A DNA stretch of 64,000 nt from Mauremys mutica (GCF_020497125.1 NC_059077.1:18918840-18982839); one strand, 5' to 3'. Shown: positions 47,701 to 58,639, counted from the stretch's first letter. The notes: a model not told the origin generated them from the sequence alone. Translations and numbers: made by a program.

Positions 47701-48145
47701 ATGAAAGCAACAGCAGACAATTGTTTTGCACCTTTTTTCCTGGGTTACCTGTGCAGACGCCATACCACAGCAAGCATGGAGCTGACCATCACCGTATGTC
47801 TCCTGAGTGCTGGCAGATGTGGGACTGCATTGCTACACAGCAGCAGCTCATTGCCATTTGGCAGCAGATGGTGCATTACACCTGGTAGCCATCGTCATTG
47901 TACTCCTGGGTGCTCTTTTAGCCGACCTCGGTGAGGTCGGTCAGGGGCACCTGGGCAGACATGGGAGTGACTCAGCCAGGTCATTCCCATCTTCTGCCGA
48001 GCACCCAGGAGATGGCGATGGCTAGCAGTCGTAATGCAGCATCTTCTGGTGAGCATTCAGGAGATGACGATGGCTAGCAGTCATAATGCTGCATCTTCCG
48101 CCGAGCACCCAGGAGATGACGATGGCTAGCAGTCGTACTACACCA
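47701..48145 (+). repeat. Harbinger 5' leader with 52-bp tandem repeats
   Basis: The segment 47705-47800 resembles the start region of the nuclease gene at 48400-48470 (shared 'GCAGACAAT', 'GCACCTTTTTT', 'GCCATACCA', 'CATGGAGC'-like text), an internal duplication. Three copies of a 52-bp unit follow at about 47988-48145. They are recognised by 'CAGGAGATGRCGATGGCTAG' at 48007, 48059 and 48111. A leader frame at 47610-47888 ends in WQQMVHYTW before the repeats. Whether it was ever translated is unknown. Confidence 0.6.
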
Positions 48146-48252
48146 TCTGCTGCTAGCCTAAGATGTAAACGATAGATGGAGTGGATCAAAATAAAAAATT
48201 GACCCGATTTGTTTTGTATTCATTTGCTCCTTCCTCCCTCTGTGAAATCAAC

Positions 48253-48298
48253 AGCCTGCTAAACCCAGGGTTTTGAGTTCAATCCTTGAGGGGGCCAT
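48253..48298 (+). repeat. tRNA-derived turtle SINE fragment inside Harbinger
   Basis: 'GCCTGCTAAACCCAGGGTTT' plus 'TGAGTTCAATCCTTGAGGGG' matches the B-box side of the tRNA-derived PolIII SINE of cryptodire turtles, as I remember it. No target duplication is evident. My recollection is that related Harbinger copies carry the same piece, so it may be an old part of the family. Confidence 0.55.
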
Positions 48299-48452
48299 TC
48301 TGTGTGACAGTTGTTTGTGTTTCTCTTTGATGCAAAGACACCCCCTTTGCTGATTTTAATTCCCTGTAAGCCATGTCATCAGTCGCCCCTCCCTTCATCA
48401 GAGCAATGGCAGACAATCGTTTCGCACCTTTTTTAAATGCAGATGCCATACC

Positions 48453-49734
48453 ATGGCAATTATGGAGCCTGCTCATCTCAACGCAGCAGCCATCAACATT
48501 GTAAACATCTCGCGCATTATCGTGCAGTTTATGCAGAACCAGAACCTGAAAAACCAGGCAAGGAGGAGGCGACAGCAGCGTGGTGACGAGAGTTATGAGG
48601 ACATGGACACAGAATTCTCTCAAAGAGTGGGCCCTGGCGCTTTGGAGATCACGGTGTTGATGGGCAGGTTCATGCCATGGAATGCCGATTCTAGGCCTGG
48701 GAAACAAGCAGAGAGTGGTGGGACCGCATAGTGTTGCGGGTGTGGGACGATTCCTAGTGGCTGCGAAACTTTCGCATGCATAAGGGCACTTTCATGGAAC
48801 TTTGTGACTTGCTTTCCCCTGCACTGAAGCGCCAGAATACCAAGATGAGAGCAGCCTTCACAGTTCAGAAGTGAGTTGTGATAGCCCTGTGGAAGCTTGC
48901 AATGCCAGACAGCTACCGGTCAGTCGGGAATCAATTTGGAGTGGGCAAATCTACTGTGGGGGCTGCTGTGATGCAAGTAGCGAAAGCAATCACTGAGCTG
49001 CTGCTACTCTGGGAAATGTGCAGGTCATAGTAGATGGCTTTGCTGCAATGGGATTCTCTAACTGTGGTGGAGCGATAGATGGAACCCATATCCCTATCTT
49101 GGCACTGGACCACCAGGACAGCCAGTACATAAACCGCAAGGGGTACTTTTCAATGGTGCTGCAAGCACTGGTGGATCACAAGGGACGTTCCACCAACATC
49201 AATGTGGGATGGCCGGGAAGAGTTCATGACACTCGTGTCTTCAGGAACTCTAGTCTGTTTAAAAGGCTGCAGCAAGGGATTTACTTCCCAGACCAGAAAA
49301 TAACTGTTGGGGATGTTGACATGCCTATAGTTATCCTTGGGGACCCAGCCTACCCCTTAATGCCATGGCTCATGAAGCCATACACAGGCAGCCTGGACAG
49401 TAGTCAGGAGCTGTTCAACTATAGGCTGAGCAAGGGCAGAATGGTGGTAGAATGTGCATTTGGACATTTAAAGGGTCGCTGGCGCACTTTACTGACTCGC
49501 TCAGACCTCAGCGAAACCAATATTCCCATTGTTATTGCTGCTTGCTGTGTGCTCCACAATCTCTGTGAGAGTAAGGGGGGGACGTTTATGGCAGGGTGGG
49601 AGGTTGAGGCAAATCGCCTGGCTGCTGGTTACGTGCAGCCAGACACCAGGGCGATTAGAAGAACATACCAGGAAGCACTGCACATCAGAGAAGCTTTGAA
49701 AACCAGTTTCATGACTGGCCAGGCTACGGTGTGA
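48453..49734 (+). pseudogene. Harbinger DDE nuclease (HARBI1-like), broken
   Basis: This gene encodes the catalytic subunit that cuts and joins Harbinger DNA, acting in the nucleus with the SANT protein. The N-terminal part (48453-48660) has the basic run QARRRRQQRGDES. The last 238 codons (49018-49734) remain open and hold the DDE core: D21 in AIDGTHIPI, D109 in VILGDPAYPL and E145 in VVECAFGHLKGRWR, plus the conserved GWPGRVHD. Between them are a one-base deletion near 48664 (ATGGGC where ATGGGGC is expected), stops at 48692-48694, 48755-48757 and 48872-48874, and a frameshift near 49010. The start at 48453 was chosen because MEPA-like N-termini are usual in this family. All three acidic catalytic residues survive, so decay is moderate. 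Confidence 0.9.
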
Positions 49735-49816
49735 CAGTTCTGTTTGTTTCTTCTTGATGAAAACCTGCCCCTTGGTTGACTCATTCCCTGTAAGCCACCC
49801 ACCCTCCCTCCTTCAA

Positions 49817-50460
49817 TCACAGCTTGCTTGCAAAGGAAATAAAGTCACTATCGTTTAAAAACCATGTACTCTTTATGAATTGACTATAAAAATAGGGAGA
49901 GAACTGACAAGGTAGCTGAGGTGGGGTGTGGGAGGAGAGGAGGAGAGAAGGAAAAGGCCACTTCAAAACTTGTTGAATGACAGCCTTCTGTTGCTTGGGC
50001 TGTCCATTGGGGTGGAGTGGCAGGGTGCACGGAGCCTCCCCCCCCGCCTCCTTGGGCATCTGGGTGAGGAGGCTATGAAACTTGGGGAGGGGGGAGGGGG
50101 GAGGGCGGTTAAACAGGGGATGCAGCAGCACTCTTTGATCCTGCTGCCGTTCCTGAAGCTTCACCAGATGCCAGAGCATGTCTGTTTGATCCTGCAGTAG
50201 CCCCAGCATTGCATCCTGCCTCCTCTGATCTTTCTGTCTCCACCTCTCATCTTGATCGTCCCTCCTGTCCTCATGTTTGTCCCTCCTGTCCTCACGTTCA
50301 TTGGCTGCTTTCCTGTGCTGTGATAATGTGTCCTTCCACACATTCAGATGAGCTCTTTCATTGCGGGTCAACTGCATGATCTCAGAGAACATTTCATCGC
50401 TCGTGCGTTTTTTTCGCTGCCTTATCTGAGATAGCATTTGGGACGGAGGAGGGAGGCTTG
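49817..50460 (-). pseudogene. Harbinger SANT protein, exon 2 (coiled coil)
   Basis: The minus-strand frame begins near a pyrimidine-rich acceptor ('TTTCAAG' or 'CTATCTCAG' around 50470-50440). It encodes IRQRKKRTSDEMFSEIM, then a highly charged stretch of R, D, E, Q and K (EREDRRDKHEDRRDDQDERW) and QDAMLGLLQDQTDMLWHLVK. A coiled coil is expected here. In related proteins this half mediates oligomerisation or binding to the nuclease. The frame is open to a stop at 49817. The usual short basic C-terminus seems altered and extended. Confidence 0.75.
49838..49843 (+). terminator. Polyadenylation signal of the nuclease gene
   Basis: AATAAA about 100 bp after the nuclease stop codon. It lies only 20 bp beyond the stop of the opposite-strand SANT gene (49817), so the two transcripts would overlap tail to tail. 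Confidence 0.55.
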
Positions 50461-51399
50461 AAAAATTTGCAGATGCAGGAGGGAAAAAAGGGAGAGAAGT
50501 ATTTAAAAAGATACATTTTACAGAACAATGGGTAGACTCTTTCACAATGAACACTATTCACATTACATAGCACGTGATTTCGGTACAAGGTCATTTTTTG
50601 CATCTTATATTGAGTGCCTGTGGCTTTGGTGTTAGAGATCACAGATGCAGGTCTGGGCAACAGAATTCAGCTTGCAGGAGGCCATGGTAACCCATAGTCT
50701 TTCGGCTTCTGCAACCTTCATAAAAGCAGCGCCCTCCTTTCCCATACCAAGCAAAGCCCGTTGAGTGCTGTGGTTTTCGTGTTAACATGCAGCAGCAGAA
50801 ACCAAACTAACCCCCCCAATCCAATTCTCTGGGATGATCGCTTTACCCCTCCTCCCACCGCGTGGCTGGTATCAGGGAAGATCCCTGCTAGCCAAGTGCA
50901 AACAGCTCAGCACCAATGCTCCCACCCCCCACCACTTGGCTAACTGCAGGGAGGATTTCTTTTCAGCCACAGGCAAACAGCCCAGTAGGAATGGCCACCT
51001 CTGAATGTCCCCTTAATTAAACTCCCATATTTCAACCAGGTTACCATGAATGATATCACTCTCCTGAGGATAACACAGAGAGATAAAGAACGGATGTTGC
51101 TTGAATGCCATGCAATGATACCAGATTACTTGCTACTAGCGGGGTGTGGTTAAGTGTCCTACCATGGAGGATGGAATAAGGCTGCTTTCCCCAGAAACCT
51201 TCTGCATAGGCTTTTAGAGTACCTCCAGGAGAGCTTCATGGAGATGTCCTGGAGGATTTCCGCTCCAATCCAAGACACGTTAACAGACTTTTCCAGTAGC
51301 TGTACTGGCTGCGAATGCATCCCAAGTCCTCAGGGCAAATTAATCATTTAAAAATGCTTGCTTTTAAACCATGTATTATATATACAAAGGTACACTCAC

Positions 51400-51932
51400 C
51401 AGAGGTTCCTTCTACAGCTTCATGGTCCGGGATACCGCCTTGGGAGGGTATTTCAGTCAGGGTGAGAAAAAGATCCTGGCTGTTGGGGAGAATGGTGTGC
51501 TGTGTGCTCTCTTCAAGCTCGTCCTCCTCCTCATCATCATCATCTTCCCCATCCTCAAAATCCTCAGGCATGGCTGAGATTACCCCCTCCTCGGAATCCA
51601 CGGTCAGGGGTGGGGTAGTGGTGGTGCCCCCCCCTAGAATTGCATGCAGCTCAGCGTAGAAGCGGCATGTTTGTGGCTCTGCCCCAGAGCCTCCATTTGA
51701 TTCTTTGGTTTTCTGGTACGCTTGTCTGAGCTCCTTAACTTTCACGTGGCACTGTTGTGTCCCTGTTGTGGCCTCTCTCCATCATGGCCTTGGAGATTTT
51801 TTCAAATGTATTGGCATTTTGTCTTTTGGAACATAGTTCAGCTAGCACAAAATGGTCTCCCCATACAGCGATCAGATCCAGTACCTCCCGTATGGTTCAT
51901 GCTGGAGCTCTTTTTCGATTCTCGGACTGCAT
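51400..51932 (-). pseudogene. Harbinger Myb/SANT-like DNA-binding protein, exon 1, broken
   Basis: This is the DNA-binding partner of the nuclease, which recognises the transposon ends. From ATG at 51932-51930 the frame gives MQSENRKRAPA, then a TGA stop at 51899-51897 where the first SANT tryptophan (TGG) is expected. Next come IREVLDLIAVWGDHFVLAEL and TFEKISKAMMERGHNRD. Two bases seem lost near 51758, after which the frame resumes as KVKELRQAYQKTKESNGG, FYAELHAILGGG and an acidic tail with EDGEDDDDEEEDELEE. A donor CTG|GTGAGT at 51400/51399 ends the exon. A 26-bp unit is tandemly duplicated at about 51928-51980, just upstream of and overlapping the start. Confidence 0.85.
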
Positions 51933-52321
51933 GGTCACCTGTGCTGATGAGCTCTGCATGGTCACCTGTGCTGATGAGCTCAACTGGCCAAACAGGAAAT
52001 TAGATTCAAAAGTTCACGGGACTTTTCCTGTACACCTGTCCAGTGTATCTGAGATGAAAGTGCTGCCAAAGTGGTCACAATGGTGCACTGTCGGATAGTT
52101 CCTGGAGGCCAATACAGTCAAATTGCATCCACACTAACCCTAATTCGAACCAGCAATATCGATTTCAGCGCTAATCCCCTCATCGGGAAGGAGTACAGAA
52201 ATCGATTTTTTAAGAGCCCTTTATATTGAAGTAAATAGCTTCGTTGTGTGCACTGGTGCAGGGTTAATTCAATTTAACGCTGCTAAATTCGACCTAAACT
52301 CATAGTGTAGACCAGGCCAAA

Positions 52322-52560
52322 GGAAGTAGAGCATGAGGCCAACCACAGATGAGGCTGAAGATGCAATTTTGAGGGCTATAAGAAACCTAAATCCTCCCAT
52401 ACAACTTTGCTGAAGGAAGACTTGCAAGGGACTGTTCAAGGTGGAAGTCCATTCTACATGCCACCATGGCTACATCTTAGCCATGTGAATTTGCTGAGGC
52501 TGCACCGGGCCCTTAAAGCCTTTGTTCATATTGCACATGATTTTGGAGAAAAGAGTTGAA
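52322..52560 (+). pseudogene. Non-LTR retrotransposon relic (3' part)
   Basis: After the Harbinger right end the host LINE resumes. 'MRPTTDEAEDAI' and, further on, 'ARDCSRWKSILHATMATS' resemble the C-terminal 'GRPxxRWxDxI ... DRxxWRxIV' motifs of the same LINE whose RT lies at 44290-44915. It fades by about 52560. Confidence 0.55.
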
Positions 52561-52734
52561 AAAATAAGAGAGACTCTATGGCAGTTATTGTGAACTGGTG
52601 CCAGCATTTTCTAAACCAGCTATCCTGCATTCTTTCTACTTGCAGCAAAAAGCTGTGAAATAGTTTGGTTGGGTGTTATTTTATATGGAGAGAGCTGTTG
52701 ATTCCTGGGCATTAGAATATTAGCAGATCAAATA

Positions 52735-52872
52735 TTACTAAGGCCCTGATGCTGCAAAGCATTGAGCGTGTGTATTATTTTTCATACAGGAGTAGTCCTG
52801 CTGAAGTCAGTGGGATTACTCCTATATGTTAAGTTACACATGTATTTAAGATTTTGCAGGATAAGGGCCTAG
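52735..52872. repeat. Palindromic MITE-like relic
   Basis: 'AAGGCCCTGATGCTGCAAAG' to 'TTGCAGGATAAGGGCCT', with 'GCTGAAGTCAGTGGGATTAC' at the centre. A clear foldback of about 138 bp. Confidence 0.65.
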
Positions 52873-54035
52873 ATGAAGTGAAAAAACTATGATGATAGAG
52901 GTGAGGACAATATTTATTTCTATTTTAATTTACATCAGCAAACTAGTATAAAAATTATCTGTAACTGTTTAGCTATATTTTTAACCTGATTTCCTTCAAC
53001 TATACTTATACCTTGTCCGCAGATACTATAACAAGCACCTTTTCTGTCAGAATGCTTGCCAAAATGGTGCACTTTAAGCAAATATTGCAAAATTTCAGAA
53101 AAAGTTCAAATTCCTCATCATGATCATTCACATGGGAAACTTGATTCCAAGAGTTATGTACATCCAATAAAGGTACAGAAACCACACCATGTGACCCATG
53201 TGGCCAATCAAATCTTCTTAAATATCAAACTACAAATAACAGTTATTCTTTGATTTAAGTCCTACACTGAAACATGTTCACATCAAATATTCATTGAATA
53301 ACTTCAAAGAATGAAAAAAATAGTTAAAAAACACAATCTGTGGAGAATTTGTAAACACAAAAATGGTCTTAAATCATCACACCATTTAATTTTTATAGAT
53401 TATTCTTCCAGCAATTCTTATCAGTTTGAACTTTCAGTATATGAAGCCAAAGGCAAAAAACAGAGCAGCTACTGTTCGCAAAGTGGAGAAATATTTTTGC
53501 CACCAAACTGTATTTATTTTAGTTTGCCAAACCTGCCTAATTCCTCAAATTTTTGTGTTAGGATATTTCACATGTCACAAAGTGTATCATAATTAATGCA
53601 AAATCAGGGTAGTTAATGTTGGTAAAGTAGAACTAATTTTCTTCAGCTAGCTTATCTAAATGGTCCCCTATGCAACAAAAGTGAATCCATTTTAACTAAA
53701 TAAAACTGACAAATCAGCAGATGCTCAGAGGCTTACAGCAAATGGACTGTGTTTCCTTTTTCAAATGGGTTAGAAGAGTAAAAATAAGAATAACTTTCAC
53801 ATGCAGACAGATTGCTTTGGAAAAGTCAAGTAATAATACAGCATTATAGAAACATCTGAGATAAGGGAATTCAGATTTAGAACTCTAGGAATCTGCGTCT
53901 GAGACCTGAGTTTCCACTCCTTTTATAACATCATAAAATTCCCTGCACTCGTTATGGGTCAAATTTAAAGATTTATTGTGCCTATAAAACCATTGCACTT
54001 GATGGTGATTATACAGGCCATATTGTATCCTGTTT
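52873..54035. other. Unresolved AT-rich DNA
   Basis: No gene or recognised repeat was seen. Confidence 0.45.
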
Positions 54036-54039
54036 TATA

Positions 54040-54290
54040 CACAAGCAACTCCCACTGCCTTCAATGGGCCATGTATCCACATGTTCATCTAGTATGAATG
54101 GGCGTAGCTCCAATTTACACCAGCTAAGACTCACACTGTATCCAAAGGCATAAATTAATGTTTAGTTACTGACCTTTGTCACTATAAGTGATGAAGGTTC
54201 CAATCCTGCTCCTGCTGAAATCTATGGCAACACTCTCATCGACTTTAATCAAGAACTTTGACCATTCTTGTACATAGGCCTAAATTGTAA
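54040..54290. repeat. Palindromic repeat relics
   Basis: 'CAACTCCCACTGCCTTCAATGG' type text, 'CCAATTTACACCAGCTAAG' and 'CCAATCCTGCTCCTGCTG' belong to foldback families. Boundaries are unclear. Confidence 0.4.
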
Positions 54291-54382
54291 CTGGCCTTAA
54301 TGCAGCTGCACTGGGGAGAAGGAAGAACTAAGGGTTACCTGCTGTTCAAACATACTAGGACTACCCAGATCTTGGGTATGAG

Positions 54383-54450
54383 TCCTGTGTAGAGTTAGGT
54401 CGATGTAAGCTGCCTTACATGAACCTAACTCTGTAGTGTAAACCAGGGCT
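54383..54450. mobile_element. Harbinger-type MITE fragment
   Basis: 'GAGTTAGGTCGATGTAAGC' and 'CTTACATGAACCTAACTC' form an inverted pair, followed by an end-like 'TAGTGTAAACCAGGGC' comparable with the right end of the element at 52318. The left side is truncated. Confidence 0.55.
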
Positions 54451-55199
54451 CTCTTTAGCTGAAGCTAAAAGTGTACATAGTTCCATCTAGAAGCAAAGCA
54501 ACAACGTTTAGCTCCATGTAGCAAATACAGGCAGCACAATAATTGCTAATGGGCCTGATCTGAGTGCTCAGTGCCTCTTCAGGATTTCTGTAACGGATCT
54601 TTAAAAAAATAGCCATTGAAGGGTTAAGTATTAGTGAGAGGCAAAAAGGGGATAGTCCCTGAACCCTGACGAGCATGGGAGAGAGCCCTAAACAAAAAGA
54701 GATCCTTGAAGGAGCAGTAGATGATGTTTATGGTTTCTCTGTGAACAATAAGCTAAAAGTAGGCTCAATATTTTATTGTTCAAATAAGTTTGATTTTATA
54801 AAATCTCTGTAACAGATGTTCTAAAATTACACCAATTATTTGAAAAAATGCTAGCTGGCCTTCCCGATATTATGGCACTCCTTGGGGGAGTGTAGAAAGG
54901 TACAAACATTTGGACTCAAGAATGTACAAATCTCACAAAGATATTTGATGTCAGTCTCCCCAGGTGCCTGATGCTCTTGGTGTTGGAACGCTTGAGGATC
55001 GTTAAGATTCTGAAGTTGAACACAGCCTGTTTTCTGTCTCTTCTGATTCTTGGCATGAAAATGCATCCTTCTTGCATTATCCAAGCATCCTGTTTAGAGA
55101 CTCTTTGCCAAAAGGACCAATTACATTTCATTTCCAGCCAAAAAAAAAGAGAGATAAAACTGATTCTGTGTCAAAGTGGAGCAGTCCTACCATCACTTT

Positions 55200-55310
55200 A
55201 GGACCGGGTTCACCTCTCACTTACACCAGTGTAAATCAGGAGTAACTCTGTTGGAAGTAATTGAATGATATGGCTGTAAAACTGGTGTTGAGAGGGAATG
55301 CTGTAGTATT
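55200..55310. repeat. Palindromic MITE-like relic
   Basis: 'TCACTTACACCAGTGTAAAT' and 'CAGGAGTAACTCTGTTGG' are the left arm of the 'TTTACACTGGTGTAA' family. The right arm is weak. Confidence 0.5.
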
Positions 55311-55314
55311 CTAA

Positions 55315-55499
55315 GGCTATGTCTATACTACCACTTATGTCGGCAAAACATGTCACTCATGGGTGTGAAAATGTCATTGGGGGTGGTTTAATTATGGATC
55401 TTTCCGGTAGGCAGAGAGTGGCTACATGAGAGATTTTACAGCAGTGCAGCTGCATTGGTGCAACTGTGCCACTGTAAGATCTCCAATGTAGACATAGCC
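55315..55499. mobile_element. PIF/Harbinger MITE with TAA duplication
   Basis: The 185-bp element has ends GGCTATGTCTATACTACC and CCAATGTAGACATAGCC, flanked by TAA on both sides (55312-55314, 55500-55502). TAA fits the TWA target preference of Harbinger elements. Non-coding. Confidence 0.88.
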
Positions 55500-55502
55500 T
55501 AA

Positions 55503-55600
55503 ACCAATTTACTTTCTCTTCAGCTGGTATAAACCAGGTCATTCTATTGACATTAATTGGAGTTATGCCGATTTACACCAGCTGGGGATCCGCCCTTTAG
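55503..55600. repeat. Palindromic MITE-like relic
   Basis: 'TTCAGCTGGTATAAACCAGG' and 'GATTTACACCAGCTGGGGAT', with 'TTGACATTAATTGGAG' between them. Same family as 55200-55310. Confidence 0.5.
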
Positions 55601-57224
55601 AAAATAAGGTTTGGATTTTCTAAGCCACCTAGAGAATTTGCATGCCCTAGTCCCATTAATTTTAAGGGAAACTGGATGGCCAAATCCCTCAAGCAGTTTT
55701 GAAAAATCTCACATGAGATATACAACAGTGCCTCTTTCTCAGCTACTCCAAGGTGTAAGTTAGTAGAGCAATTCACTGACACATTAGACACCCGATTTCA
55801 GGGCTGTTTGTAGGCAAACCGTTTGGTTTCCCACTCCCGTAGGCAGGCCATAATCCTTTGGAGAGGACTTCAAAGGTGGTGCCTACAGAATGGATAACAA
55901 GGAAGGAAAGAATCCTTATGTGCATGGATAGAAGCAGTGTAGCAGCAGCATGAGTGAATATTATACTTACATATTTATTTCAATTTATAATTACATAAAA
56001 GTCTGTTGTAGGAATAAATCTTTCTACAGTGTTACGTAGATAATACAGCAGGAAATCACAAATCTTTCTCTGTTAAAAATTAGTTAAATTCCTTTGTATC
56101 AAGAACCAGGTTTCTTCTGATAAAGAAGGAAAACCCTGTCACAACAATAGTTCTCTCCTGAACAACAGATGATTTTTATACTTTCTTCTCTTTCCCTTGA
56201 AAGATAGTCAAGATTTCCTCCCACTTTCCACATCCAGGAGACCCAAGAAAATATTTTAAGGAAATATAGTTAGCAGTGCTTCAATGTTCTTAGCTTTCAT
56301 TCACCACCAGTGGGTGTATTAACCTCTTTATCCAGCTCTTCAAGAATACATCTATTCAATTCTGGTCTCACTCTTTAACAAGACATTTTAGTAAAGCTTT
56401 CCCATATAGAAGAAAGTGTAACAGAAACAGAAAGACTCATCATTCATGAGGGGTCTGTTAAGTGAACCCCAAACTCCAAGCCACATGCCTGGGAGTAGAG
56501 AACTCCACTTGCCTCCCACTGGTCCCAACTCTCTTGCAGTTCCCTTCCACAACCATTGGGGAGGCAGGCATTAACCCCAGAAACAGATGCTGCACTCAGA
56601 TAGAATACCAATGATTTTTTCTGAGCAGGAACAAAACCTTGATTAGTACAAGAGTCCCTGTGGGGAGTCATGTGTACCATCTCAATAGTAATGCAGTGTA
56701 GCGAGTGAGTCCCCAGTGCTTACATATGCAAAGTAAAACTGTCTAACCCAGCAGAGTCCAAAGTGCCCTCCAGCCCCACATTAAGATACTTCCTGACTCT
56801 TGTGGTGGTGCTTAGATGCAGTGTGGTTTCAGAGTGGTGAATCCCTGTTTCTGCTGCATTTCTCGGTATCCATTGCTGTGATCGCTGTGCTGGTCAGGGG
56901 GCCTCTGCTATGTCTGAGCTGATCTTTCAGATGAGCTGTGGCTGTGGCCCAGCTTACCCCAAGGCCAATCCCTCCCCCAGGTTTAGGTTGAGTTTGGGCC
57001 TCCTTCCTCCAGTAACAACATGTGCTCTGGCCTCAGCCATGTTCTTCTCTTTCCAGACCCATCCAGTATGCCAACCAACTGTCACAGGGTCAACCCAATA
57101 GCCTACAACCAACCCAGGACTCTGGGGCCAGCTCCTCCCTTTCCCGCTCTGTAATCAATAATGGTTTATATGGGGTAGGTCTTGTGAAGTGGAGTGGGGG
57201 ATGTGGAGTGGGGGATCCAGAATG
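55601..57224. other. Unresolved DNA
   Basis: No recognised gene. A frame at 56910-57225 lies in a GC-richer patch without family resemblance. Confidence 0.4.
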
Positions 57225-57332
57225 AGAGTAGACCCAATGACTTCAGTGGACTACTTACATGCTTAAAGTCATACACGCTTAAAGTCATACACATGCTTAA
57301 GTGCTTTGCTAGATCAGGCACTTCAAGTACAG
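57225..57332. repeat. Palindromic MITE-like relic
   Basis: 'CCCAATGACTTCAGTGGAC', two copies of 'CTTAAAGTCATACAC' and 'GCTTAAGTGCTTTGCTAG' place it in the same family as 3105-3245. Confidence 0.55.
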
Positions 57333-57944
57333 AGTTGTGTATATAAGCAGAGATGCACAGCTTATGTGTGTGTATTTATTGGCTGAAAGATTTCACAAGC
57401 TCTAAGGGCCAAGCTATAAGTGGAGCATGCATGAACCACACAAAAGCTGTGAAAAAAGGGAACTTGCAAGCTCTATTGGTAAAGTCAATGGTGATTGTGA
57501 GGCAAATCAGGTGAATGAGATTCTGCAGTTATTGGATCTTCCAAGATGAGGAAGGGAACAGACTCTTTAAATAAAGCAAATATGAAAACTTATTATTGCA
57601 ACTAGTTGAAAAAGAAGTAAGGCTAAAACATTTGGGGAAAATATGGCCTGAAGACTAAGGCTGAAATTCAACTTTGTGCAGAGGGCCACCATACAGTCTA
57701 TGGACCAATTAAGTCTGTCTTAAGATCTCAATATAGAGCTTAAGCAGGACATATGTGGGGTGTGCTTATGCTGATCCTAGGTGCAGGGGTCATTTCAGCT
57801 CAAATGAATATTCTGAGTTCCTGCTTCTGCTATGTGAAATGTCATTGGCATTCAGCTTTGGTCAAGGTTACGGGGATATTTGCTGGGCACAGTCAGATAA
57901 CTGGTGCTATCATTATCAAAACAAAATGGAGAATGCAAGTATTT
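57333..57944. other. Unresolved DNA
   Basis: No gene or repeat was recognised. Confidence 0.4.
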
Positions 57945-58140
57945 GGAAGGCAGTGTGGCCTAGCGAATAGAGCACTTGACTGGAAAACTGGCCCTCTGTG
58001 TGACCTTGGAAAGGCACTTCACCTTCCCATGACTCAGTTTCCCCCACTCTAAAATGGGGACAATGATACTGCCTTCCTTTGCAAAGCACTTTGAGATCTA
58101 CTGATGAACAGTACTACATAATAGCTAGCTATTATTATTT
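57945..58140 (+). repeat. CORE-SINE, nearly full-length
   Basis: Head 'GTGTGGCCTAGCGAATAGAG' (tRNA A-box side), core 'TGTGTGACCTTGGAAAGGC' and 'ACTCAGTTTCCCCCACTC', tail 'TTTGAGATCTACTGATGAAC' and 'GCTAGCTATTATTATT'. The part that would hold the B box is shortened between 57990 and 58000. Confidence 0.8.
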
Positions 58141-58639
58141 CCCCAAACAAGACTTTTAAAAATGTTGTTTTAGGAAATGAATAAAAATAGGACACGCACT
58201 TTTGCCTCCATGTCCCATTCCTCCCTTTCTCTTCCTGAGTATTACAGATTTAGAACAATCAAAGAAAACACTACCCTGTCCTAATTATATTTGTTTATAT
58301 GGACATCAGCTTGCAATGTCCTTACAATTAAGATATACAAAGATGATGTGACAGTTCCCCCCACTACTCCCAGCCATGGTTCACATCAGCCAAATTCGTT
58401 TCCTTCTTGTGGGTCAGGACATAAGGAGAATGGCCATCTGGAAATTAATTCCTAACAAAGTGTAAAAAAAAAAAGAATATTTTTGTGATCTAATTCTTTA
58501 GGTAACATTATTTAATTTATTTATACAAAGAAATGAATATGAAGACAGATGCAAAATAGAGCTTGAGAGGCAAAGAGCACATTGTTCTGTTCTTATTCTG
58601 TAAAAAGCCAATTATTTTTCTTTAAGTCCTTTAGTTTCA
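58141..58639. other. Unresolved AT-rich DNA
   Basis: Only an A-tract near 58470 stands out. Confidence 0.4.

Larger units (their letters stand above)
47387..52318. mobile_element. Complete-ended PIF/Harbinger transposon
   Basis: The 4932-bp element starts GGGTATGTCTACACTA and ends TAGTGTAGACCAGGCC. The inverted ends share the TCTACACTA core. AAA flanks both sides (47384-47386, 52319-52321), a 3-bp duplication as Harbinger makes. It carries the two genes of an autonomous element: a DDE nuclease on + (48453-49734) and a Myb/SANT-like protein on - (exons 51932-51400 and about 50460-49817). The genes converge at about 49.8 kb. Both carry disabling mutations, so the copy cannot encode its own machinery, although its ends could still have been mobilised in trans. 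Confidence 0.92.

Noticed and set aside
48279..48707. 142-codon frame on -
   Set aside because: Shadow of the nuclease gene on the opposite strand.
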